Source: JAIPEL01 sp050115795 (GTDB taxonomy: Bacteria > Desulfobacterota > Desulfobacteria > Desulfobacterales > CAFBRK01). From it: 10,296 nt of DNA. Below, one piece after another: positions 1 to 8,254 of this stretch; the stretch's first letter is position 1; each line of letters begins with the position of its first letter. Under the pieces are notes generated by a model, which searched no databases, had not been told where the DNA came from, and saw only the letters and a program-made list of their open reading frames with translations. Both the position numbers and the translations under genes were made by a program. Location: assembly GCA_050115795.1 (NCBI GenBank), contig JASFPT010000138.1, positions 1 through 10,296 of the forward strand, read 5' to 3'.

Positions 1-1512
<1,512 letters not shown>

Positions 1513-1515
1513 TTC

Positions 1516-1565
1516 GTTGTCGGTTGTGGGTTAATCGACTTGATCATTAACGGATAACGGATAAC
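1516..1565. repeat. Inverted repeat built from 7-bp tandem units, atpA-atpG gap
   Basis: The left arm (1516-1535) is made of degenerate heptamers GTTGTCG, GTTGTGG and GTTAATC. The right arm (1546-1565) has tandem TAACGGA units in the opposite orientation. The arms can form a 20-position stem with 15 Watson-Crick and 2 G-U pairs around a 10-nt loop (1536-1545). There is no T-tract after it, so it does not look like an ordinary terminator. It sits 3 nt after the atpA stop and 23 nt before the atpG start, so it would lie in the operon mRNA and could act as a processing, stability or translation-spacing hairpin. That role is inferred. It has the same architecture as the element at 8138-8225, with a different heptamer. 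Confidence 0.75.
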
Positions 1566-1588
1566 TGCATAGATAAGGATCGATCTGT

Positions 1589-2485
1589 ATGCCTAGCCTG
1601 AAGGATGTCGAACTCAAAATCTCGGCGGTCAAAAAGACCAAGCAGATCACCAAGGCCATGAACATGGTGGCGGCGTCGAGGCTCAGGGGCGCCCAAGGAG
1701 ACATGGACGCTTTCCGGCCATACGCGGGCAAGTTCGCCGAGGTGCTCGGCAGTCTGGCGGAAAAAGCCGGTGAAGAGGCCAGCCCCCTGCTGGTTCCGCG
1801 TGAAACGGTGAAGAACGTACACATCGTGATGTTCACCTCGGACCGCGGACTGTGCGGCGGGTTCAACACGAACCTGCAGAACAAGGCCAAGGCGCTTTGG
1901 ACCGAGCGGAAGAAGGCGGGCCAGGAAGTGTCTGTCACCTGTTTCGGGAAAAAAGGCCGCAATTTCGCTCGAAAACACAACATCCCGATCGCCGAAGAAT
2001 ATCTCAATGTGGTCGGGGGGCATTTCGAGTTCAATGTCGCCGCCAACGCCGGGCGGGTTCTCATCGACGGGTTTCTGGAAGGGACCTATGATGAGGTTCA
2101 CCTGGTCTATGCCGAATTTGTCAGCATGGCCAAACAGCCGCCGGTCGTCAAGCAGCTGCTGCCGATTCCGCCGATCGAGGTCGCAGAGGAGCAGCAGGAA
2201 TCCGAAATGGAGGAGACCTACCTGGCCGAGCACATCTGTGAGCCTTCCGCCGACGAACTGCTCGAGGAAATGCTCCCGCGCAATGTCTCGGTGCAGATCT
2301 ACAGCGCATTGCTGGAAACCTCCACGGCGGAGCATGCCGCCCGGATGATGGCCATGGACAACGCCACCAAAGCCTGCAACGACATGCTGGAGAATCTGAC
2401 CCTTGCCTACAACAAGGCACGGCAGGCAGCCATTACAGCCGAACTGATGGACATCGTCGGCGGCGCCGAGGCCCTCAAGGGATAG
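1589..2485 (+). CDS. atpG: F1Fo ATP synthase subunit gamma
   Basis: Central rotor shaft of F1, which couples proton-driven c-ring rotation to the beta catalytic sites. The 298-residue product is slightly longer than E. coli gamma (287). The N-terminal helix reads MPSLKDVELKISAVKKTKQITKAM with NMVAASRLR following, the family's most conserved block. A central SDRGLCGGFN motif (near residues 85-94) marks the Rossmann-like globular domain. The C-terminal helix contains ARMMAMDNATKAC and ends ITAELMDIVGGAEALKG, the usual gamma C-terminus. The ATG at 1589 is chosen because AAGGA (1575-1579) lies 9 nt upstream and the protein begins exactly as homologues do. It lies 76 nt after atpA and 66 nt before atpD. 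The epsilon/gamma/beta context leaves no realistic alternative. Confidence 0.98.
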   Translation: MPSLKDVELKISAVKKTKQITKAMNMVAASRLRGAQGDMDAFRPYAGKFAEVLGSLAEKAGEEASPLLVPRETVKNVHIVMFTSDRGLCGGFNTNLQNKAKALWTERKKAGQEVSVTCFGKKGRNFARKHNIPIAEEYLNVVGGHFEFNVAANAGRVLIDGFLEGTYDEVHLVYAEFVSMAKQPPVVKQLLPIPPIEVAEEQQESEMEETYLAEHICEPSADELLEEMLPRNVSVQIYSALLETSTAEHAARMMAMDNATKACNDMLENLTLAYNKARQAAITAELMDIVGGAEALKG

Positions 2486-2503
2486 CCGCCGGTTATCGAC
2501 GTT

Positions 2504-2533
2504 TTGACGGGGTGACCCACCCAACCATATACT
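2504..2533 (+). promoter_or_regulatory. Possible internal sigma70-type promoter ahead of atpD
   Basis: TTGACG (2504-2509) and TATACT (2528-2533) are each 5/6 to consensus and are separated by 18 bp in the atpG-atpD gap. Transcription would be expected to start near 2540, right at the GGAGGT ribosome-binding site (2540-2545), giving a leader of only ~12 nt. It could supply extra beta and epsilon transcript. This rests on motif match alone, and chance matches are common. Confidence 0.4.
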
Positions 2534-2551
2534 GATTTTGGAGGTCTTTAG

Positions 2552-3973
<1,422 letters not shown>

Positions 3974-3989
3974 GTGAAGAGGTCCACGA

Positions 3990-4418
3990 ATGGCTAAAAA
4001 TATAAAGCTGGAGATCGTCACACCGGACAAGGCCGTTGTGAGCGAAGAGGTGCAGATCGTCATGGCGCCCGGATCGCTGGGGGAATTCGGCGTCCTGGTG
4101 GGGCACACCCCGTTTCTGACGACCTTGAAGGTCGGCATCGTTCGGTACGTGGAGGCCGGCGGTCAAGAGCGGCGCATCTTTGTCAGCGGTGGTTTTGCCG
4201 AGGCGCTGCCCGACAAGGTCACCATCTTGGCCGAATCCGCAGAGCGGCGCCGGGATATCGACATTGAGCGGGCCCGGGCCGCCCTGGAACGCGCGCAAAA
4301 ACGACTGGCCGAAGAGGCCCGCAAAGAGGAGGTCGACTACACGCGCGCCCGGGCTGCCCTCGAACGGGCGCTTCAGCGGTTGAAACTCGCCGAAAGTGGG
4401 AGAAGAGAAGCCGCCTAA
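3990..4418 (+). CDS. atpC: F1Fo ATP synthase subunit epsilon
   Basis: Small stalk subunit that binds gamma and the c-ring and can inhibit ATP hydrolysis through its C-terminal helices. It has 142 residues, near the usual 130-140. The N-terminal beta-sandwich is visible (LEIVTPDKAVVSEEVQIVMAP, then GEFGVLVGHTPFLT and VSGGFAEALPDKVTILAE). The C-terminal pair of helices holds two copies of RARAALERA about 25 residues apart, giving a symmetric, highly charged hairpin. The ATG at 3990 follows the atpD stop by 16 nt, with a purine-rich GAAGAGG (3976-3982) as ribosome-binding site. It is the last ATP synthase gene, since a terminator follows at 4509-4546. Confidence 0.97.
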   Translation: MAKNIKLEIVTPDKAVVSEEVQIVMAPGSLGEFGVLVGHTPFLTTLKVGIVRYVEAGGQERRIFVSGGFAEALPDKVTILAESAERRRDIDIERARAALERAQKRLAEEARKEEVDYTRARAALERALQRLKLAESGRREAA

Positions 4419-4464
4419 ATCCGATCGCCGATACGTTCAACCCTGTTTTTTCCACCAATCGCCC

Positions 4465-4492
4465 CGGCCGGCTGCCGCTGTATCACCGGCCG
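4465..4492. repeat. GC-rich inverted repeat downstream of atpC
   Basis: CGGCCGG (4465-4471) is complementary to CCGGCCG (4486-4492) across a 14-nt loop. It lies between atpC and the main terminator and could be a first mRNA 3' end hairpin. No T-tract follows it. Confidence 0.45.
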
Positions 4493-4508
4493 ACCAGAGA
4501 CCCATAAC

Positions 4509-4546
4509 AAGGGCAGACCGAGTCACAGACGGTCTGCCCTTTTTTT
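4509..4546 (+). terminator. Rho-independent terminator of the atp operon
   Basis: A perfect 12-bp stem, AAGGGCAGACCG (4509-4520) with CGGTCTGCCCTT (4530-4541), has a 9-nt loop and a run of Ts to 4546. It is 90 nt after the atpC stop and marks the end of the atp transcript. It is only 19 nt ahead of the next start codon (4566), so the downstream gene must depend on read-through or on a promoter I cannot see. Confidence 0.95.
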
Positions 4547-4565
4547 ACGATCAGGGAGTCGGTCT

Positions 4566-5369
4566 ATGAAAGGCAACAAGCCGAATTGCGGCATCATCAT
4601 CCTGGCGGCCGGACTCGGCAAACGGATGAAATCGGACAAGGCCAAGGTCCTTCACGAGATCGAAGGAAGGGCGATGGTGAGCCATGTCGCCGATACCGCC
4701 TGTACAATTGCCGGAGAGAAGGTGGTGATCGTCGTCGGGCATCAGGCATCGGAGGTTCAGCGAACCGTCAGGAAAACGGTTTCCTGCCCGGTCCGCTTCG
4801 CGCTTCAGGAGCGACAGCTCGGGACCGGACACGCAGTCTCTTGCGCCGTCCCTTTTTTGGATCCAGCCGTTGAGGAGGTGGTGATCCTTTACGGAGACGT
4901 TCCCCTTCTCCGGAAACAGACCATCCAGCGGCTGCTTGACGACCACACCCGCGCCGATCGGGATCTGACCGTTCTCGTGGTCGAGATGGAGGATCCCAGC
5001 GGATACGGACGGATTTTGACCGAACAGGGCAACCGACTGATCGGCATCGTGGAAGAGGCCGATGCATCCGAAACGCAGAAACGGATCGGCCTGATCAACA
5101 CCGGGATTTATTGTGTGAAGCGCCGGTTCCTTGCAGAAGCCCTGCCGCTGCTTTCCGCTGAAAACGCCCAGAGCGAGTATTACCTGACCGACATCGTGGG
5201 GATCGGCCACCGGCAGGGTCGGCGGATGGGAATTTTGTGGACTCCTGATCCGGATGAGACCCTCGGGGTAAACAGCGTGGACGAACTGGAGCGGGTGAAA
5301 AGAATCTTCCAGTGTCACCGGAGGGTTGCACCCCCTGAGCCGGACGGCACGACGGACAAATTCCCTTGA
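4566..5369 (+). CDS. glmU: GlmU-type UDP-GlcNAc pyrophosphorylase, single-domain form
   Basis: Nucleotidyltransferase expected to join UTP and GlcNAc-1-phosphate to give UDP-GlcNAc for peptidoglycan and LPS in the cytoplasm. The Rossmann-type NTP-transferase signature LAAGLGKRMKSDKAKVLH is at residues 13-30, QLGTGHA at 84-90, YGDVPLL with the metal-binding Asp at 109-115, EYYLTD at 204-209 and N236 in GVNSVDEL. These match the E. coli GlmU N-domain in order and spacing. The protein stops at 267 residues where bifunctional GlmU (~450) continues into the left-handed beta-helix acetyltransferase. The bases after the stop encode no such helix in any frame, so this is a natural short form, not a recent frameshift. 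The acetyl-transfer step would need another protein. The ATG at 4566 has AGGGAG (4552-4557) 8 nt upstream. Activity on another sugar phosphate is possible. Confidence 0.85.
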   Translation: MKGNKPNCGIIILAAGLGKRMKSDKAKVLHEIEGRAMVSHVADTACTIAGEKVVIVVGHQASEVQRTVRKTVSCPVRFALQERQLGTGHAVSCAVPFLDPAVEEVVILYGDVPLLRKQTIQRLLDDHTRADRDLTVLVVEMEDPSGYGRILTEQGNRLIGIVEEADASETQKRIGLINTGIYCVKRRFLAEALPLLSAENAQSEYYLTDIVGIGHRQGRRMGILWTPDPDETLGVNSVDELERVKRIFQCHRRVAPPEPDGTTDKFP

Positions 5370-5395
5370 CTTTCACGTAGGCGAAAGATTACATT
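5366..5395 (+). promoter_or_regulatory. Putative promoter for the zapB-zapA-6S unit
   Basis: TTGACT (5366-5371, 5/6) overlaps the glmU stop codon. TACATT (5390-5395, 4/6) follows after 18 bp. Transcription would start near 5402 in an AT-rich stretch just before the ribosome-binding site of the next gene. Support is motif match plus position only. Confidence 0.5.
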
Positions 5396-5420
5396 GAAAA
5401 AAATTTAAAAGGACAAAAGA

Positions 5421-5669
5421 TTGGACTCGGACTTGGTTATCAAGCAGTTTGAGGATATCGAACGGAAAGTCGACAGCCTAATCGAGGTCTGCAGACGACT
5501 TCAATCGACAAATTCGGAACTGAATCAAAAAGTTTCTCAACTGGAACAAGAATTGGAGAGTAAGATAGAGGAGGAGAAGCGGTACCAGGCGGAAAAGGAT
5601 CTGATCCGCTCCAAAGTCGACAGCCTGCTGACCAGGCTGGAAGATATCGCAGATTCGCCGTCGGAGTGA
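5421..5669 (+). CDS. zapB: ZapB-like small coiled-coil division protein
   Basis: An 82-residue, almost wholly helical, highly charged protein with heptad spacing of Leu, Ile and Val throughout (for example the blocks IERKVDSLIEV and LNQKVSQLEQELESK), so a continuous coiled coil and no membrane segment. Size, composition and the zapA gene 41 nt downstream fit ZapB, which links ZapA and the FtsZ ring in the cytoplasm. Sequence conservation in ZapB is low, so the assignment rests mainly on coiled-coil character and context. The start is a TTG at 5421, chosen because AAAAGGA (5407-5413) sits 7 nt upstream and no ATG occurs early in the frame. It is likely cotranscribed with zapA from the putative promoter at 5366-5395. 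Confidence 0.72.
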   Translation: MDSDLVIKQFEDIERKVDSLIEVCRRLQSTNSELNQKVSQLEQELESKIEEEKRYQAEKDLIRSKVDSLLTRLEDIADSPSE

Positions 5670-5710
5670 TCGGAACGTGCGAATCGGGGAAGGGCAAAGC
5701 CGAATAATCT

Positions 5711-6019
5711 TTGGAACAGTTTGTAACCATTGAAGTTTTTGGGCAGCCGTTTACTTTTAAATCCGATGCCGATGCGCTTACGGCAAAAGCGGTGGCGGAT
5801 TTTTTGGTGCACGAGGTTGATCGGGTCGAAACGGAACTTTTGGAAAAATCACCGCACGTGACACGACAGGCCATACTGGTTATGACCGCATTGAACATCG
5901 CCAGCGAGAACTTCGAACTGAAGAAAAGCCATGTGCGGTTTTTGGAGGACCTTCAACAGCGTTCGGATCGTTTGGTCCGAACCCTGGACAACGCCGTGGA
6001 CCCGGCCGCCCTTCGCTGA
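5711..6019 (+). CDS. zapA: Cell division protein ZapA
   Basis: FtsZ-associated protein that promotes bundling of FtsZ protofilaments at mid-cell. The 102-residue product has the ZapA layout: a short beta N-domain (VTIEVFGQPFTFKSD), then helices with the conserved ALNIASE block near residues 60-66, then a C-terminal coiled coil. An in-frame stop at 5705-5707 limits the start to TTG 5711 or later, and the next ATG in frame would remove the beta N-domain, so TTG is preferred. The purine run at 5686-5694 is too far away for a normal ribosome-binding site, so initiation may depend on translation from zapB 41 nt upstream. It is followed within ~95 nt by 6S RNA, the same zapA-6S neighbourhood known in gammaproteobacteria. 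Confidence 0.88.
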   Translation: MEQFVTIEVFGQPFTFKSDADALTAKAVADFLVHEVDRVETELLEKSPHVTRQAILVMTALNIASENFELKKSHVRFLEDLQQRSDRLVRTLDNAVDPAALR

Positions 6020-6111
6020 ATCGATTCGGTCCCCTTCTTGACCTGGGAGGTTGACGACTTTCCAGATATTCGGATCGTATTCCGCCCGGAATTCCCCCGG
6101 CTGAGGTCGAT

Positions 6112-6308
6112 TTTCGGAGATGCCCCTGCCGTGTTCGTGATTGGAAGATGCTCTTTGTCCCAACACTCAACAAAAGGGAGCCTTCATCTGGTTTCGGTGA
6201 GCAAGCTCTGCACGCACAGAGAAGCCTAAAGAAGCCGACAAGGCGCCCACTTTGAACAACTGGTTCAAAGACCCTGCCGACACGGCACAATGGCGGGGGC
6301 CTCCGATC
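6112..6308 (+). ncRNA. ssrS: 6S RNA
   Basis: 6S RNA mimics an open promoter, binds sigma70 RNA polymerase and damps transcription in slow growth. The conserved 3' half is recognisable: GAGAAGCCTAAAG (from 6219), then a GACAAGGCGCCCAC stretch, then the hairpin CTTTGAAC/GTTCAAAG (6250-6257 with 6263-6270), matching the E. coli order GAGAAGCCTTAAAA ... CCTTGAACCAAGGGTTCAAGG. The closing stem is visible: TCGGAG (6114-6119) with CTCCGA (6301-6306), GCCCC (6122-6126) with GGGGC (6296-6300) after a 2-nt bulge, and GCCGTG (6128-6133) with CACGGC (6281-6286). A CTCTG/CAGAG hairpin (6206-6210, 6217-6221) precedes the conserved block. The ~195-nt length suits the family. Ends are set by the closing stem and may be off by several bases. 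No clear own promoter is seen, so it may be processed from the zap transcript as in E. coli. Confidence 0.9.
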
Positions 6309-6575
6309 CCCGGCCGCAGAGAAAAGGAACCGCCGCGCACCCGTGCCCAACATGCGCCGCTGCCTGAGGCGGTCATTTCAAGCCATCCCTCCTCCTTGCT
6401 CGACCCATCGGTTTACAAAACATGCGCAACACAAACGGCAATCGGATCGCCTGCCGGCTCTTCTGATGCGAAGGCAAACCGGTTTGTGTCGTGCTTGTGA
6501 CGCAAAATCAAGGGCCGGCCGCCCATGGGTGGAACCGGCGCTCGATGACACCCCCTTCTATAGGAGAAACCGATA
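6309..6575 (+). other. Non-coding gap with dyad symmetry between 6S RNA and rny
   Basis: 267 nt with no convincing gene. Short open frames here lack ribosome-binding sites and family resemblance. It contains a perfect 12-bp palindrome CAAACCGGTTTG (6475-6486). An 8-bp complementary pair, ACACAAAC (6429-6436) with GTTTGTGT (6483-6490), shares bases with the palindrome, so two alternative folds are possible. It could be the rny leader, an operator, or part of a small RNA. No T-tract terminator for 6S RNA is seen. Confidence 0.5.
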
Positions 6576-8138
6576 ATGACCGAATATTACGTGCTGATCG
6601 GGCTCATCTGCTTTGTCGCCGGAGGCGTAATCGCATACTGGGTCAAGGGGACGCTATCGTCTCAGAAAATCAAAGCCGCCAAAAGCGAATCGAATCGGAT
6701 TGTGGAAGATGCTCGTCACCAGCGGGACACGCTGATCAAGGAGGCGGAACTCGAGGCCAAAGACATTCTCTTTCGAATGAAGAGCGATTTTGACAACGAG
6801 ACGAAAGAGACCCGGTCGGAATTAAAAAAGCGGGAAAAGCGGCTGATTCAAAAAGAGGAGAACATCGACCGGAAGCTTGACCAGCTCGAACAGCGGGAGG
6901 CCGGACTTTCCAACAAGGAGAAGGACCTCGGGGACCGGGAGGGGCACATAGCGGAACAGGAAAAGCACTACCTCGATTTGATCGAAGATCAAAAGCGCCA
7001 ATTGGAAATGATATCCGGTCTTACCGCCGACCAGGCAAAGGAACTTCTCTTGAGGGCCATGGAAAACGAAGCCCGCTACGACGGGGCAAAGCTGATCAAG
7101 CGGATCGAAAATGAAACCAAGGAGCAGGCCGACAAAAAGGCCAAAAAGATCATTGCCACCGCCATCCAGCGCTATGCCGGCGATTTCGTGGCCGAAAGGA
7201 CGGTTTCGGTCGTCCAGATTCCCAACGACGAAATGAAGGGGCGCATTATCGGACGGGAGGGTCGAAATATTCGGGCCCTGGAGGCGGCCACGGGAATCGA
7301 TCTGATTATCGATGACACGCCCGAAGCGGTCATCCTGTCCGGCTTCAATCCGGTCCGAAGGGAGGTCGCCCGGCTTTCCCTTCTGCGGTTGATCGCCGAC
7401 GGTCGGATTCACCCGGCCAGGATCGAGGACATCGTCAAAAAAGTGGGCCAGGAGGTGGATCAAACCATCAAGGAAGCCGGGGAGCAGGCGGCCTTTGACC
7501 TGGGGGTGCACGGGATCCACAACGAGCTCGTCCAATACCTGGGAAGACTCAAGTTTAGAACCAGCTATGCGCAAAATGTGCTTCAGCATTCCGTGGAGGT
7601 CGGGTTCCTGAGCGGTGTCATGGCCGCTGAGCTCGGACTGAACATGAAGCTGGCCAGGCGGATGGGGCTGCTGCACGACATCGGAAAGGCCGCCGACCAC
7701 GAGGTGGAAGGCCCTCACGCGCTGATCGGGTCCAAGCTGGCCAAAAAATTCGGAGAGTCTCCGAAGGTCGTCCATGCGATTGCCGCCCACCACGAAGATG
7801 TCCCCCCCAATACGGTATACGCCTTGCTTGTCCAGGCCGCCGACAGCCTTTCCGGGGCAAGACCCGGTGCCCGTAAGGAACTGCTCGAAAACTACATCAA
7901 ACGCCTCGAGGACCTGGAAAACATTGCCAACAGCTTCTCCGGGGTTGCCAACACCTATGCCATACAAGCCGGTCGGGAGCTGCGGGTCATTGTGGAAAGC
8001 GAGAAAATCAGCGATGAAGACGCGGTTCTGCTCAGCCGTGACATCGTCAAGAAGATCGAAGAGGCGCTGACGTTCCCGGGCCAGATCAAGGTGACGGTGA
8101 TTCGGGAAACCCGCGCCGTCGAATATGCGAACAAGTAG
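6576..8138 (+). CDS. rny: Ribonuclease Y
   Basis: Membrane-anchored endoribonuclease that starts mRNA decay. The 520-residue length is typical. An N-terminal membrane segment (about residues 4-22, YYVLIGLICFVAGGVIAYWV) is followed by a long charged coiled coil (about 30-160), a KH RNA-binding domain with GREG at 226-229 (GRIIGREGRNIRALE), and an HD metal-dependent hydrolase domain with H338 (LQHSVEV) and the HD pair H367-D368 (LLHDIGKAADHE), then a helical C-terminus ending KVTVIRETRAVEYANK, the family's usual end. The ATG at 6576 has AGGAG (6562-6566) 9 nt upstream. The coiled coil is slightly over-rich in lysine and glutamate, as expected. No metallophosphoesterase gene (YmdB type) follows, although that is a common neighbour of rny elsewhere. 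tyrS comes next after a 116-nt gap with a repeat hairpin. Confidence 0.98.
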   Translation: MTEYYVLIGLICFVAGGVIAYWVKGTLSSQKIKAAKSESNRIVEDARHQRDTLIKEAELEAKDILFRMKSDFDNETKETRSELKKREKRLIQKEENIDRKLDQLEQREAGLSNKEKDLGDREGHIAEQEKHYLDLIEDQKRQLEMISGLTADQAKELLLRAMENEARYDGAKLIKRIENETKEQADKKAKKIIATAIQRYAGDFVAERTVSVVQIPNDEMKGRIIGREGRNIRALEAATGIDLIIDDTPEAVILSGFNPVRREVARLSLLRLIADGRIHPARIEDIVKKVGQEVDQTIKEAGEQAAFDLGVHGIHNELVQYLGRLKFRTSYAQNVLQHSVEVGFLSGVMAAELGLNMKLARRMGLLHDIGKAADHEVEGPHALIGSKLAKKFGESPKVVHAIAAHHEDVPPNTVYALLVQAADSLSGARPGARKELLENYIKRLEDLENIANSFSGVANTYAIQAGRELRVIVESEKISDEDAVLLSRDIVKKIEEALTFPGQIKVTVIRETRAVEYANK

Positions 8139-8225
8139 CATGGGGCAGAGGGCGTAGGGCATAAAAAAGGGCGGCTTTCAGTTTTTTTCTCTATGCGCTA
8201 TGCGCCATGCCCTATGCGCCATGCG
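8138..8225. repeat. Inverted repeat built from 7-bp tandem units, rny-tyrS gap
   Basis: The right half (8191-8225) is five consecutive heptamers of consensus CYATGCS. The left arm (8138-8163) is about 3.7 heptamers of the same motif on the other strand (GCATGGG, then GCAGAGG, then GCGTAGG, then a partial unit). Positions 8138-8163 can pair with 8199-8224: 21 Watson-Crick plus one G-U over 26 positions, with a 35-nt loop holding A- and T-tracts. The left arm begins on the last base of the rny stop codon. It may end or stabilise the rny mRNA. The 29 nt from here to the tyrS start keep its ribosome-binding site (8243-8248) outside the stem. Confidence 0.85.
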
Positions 8226-8254
8226 CAGTTTAAAACAGCGACAGGAAGCTTCAC

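Noticed and set aside
4551..5318. 255-codon open frame on the - strand across the glmU-like gene
   Set aside because: Antisense shadow; the + strand frame carries all the NTP-transferase motifs.
6038..6080. Own promoter for 6S RNA using TTGACC (6038) or TTGACG (6051)
   Set aside because: No acceptable -10 box at the right distance, and the start would be ~25 nt upstream of the 6S closing stem.
6250..6270. GGTTCAAAG as a possible tRNA T-loop
   Set aside because: It is the conserved 6S hairpin TTGAAC/GTTCAA; no cloverleaf, acceptor stem or anticodon arm fits around it.
6038..6500. Short open frames over and after the 6S RNA
   Set aside because: They overlap the 6S structure, have no ribosome-binding sites and no plausible protein pattern.
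6822..8162. 446-codon open frame on the - strand across rny
   Set aside because: Shadow of rny. Its apparent start lies in the heptamer repeat, which translates as a PYALC-like run, and no domain is visible.
8138..8225. Heptamer repeats as a CRISPR array
   Set aside because: Units are 7 bp, contiguous and without spacers.
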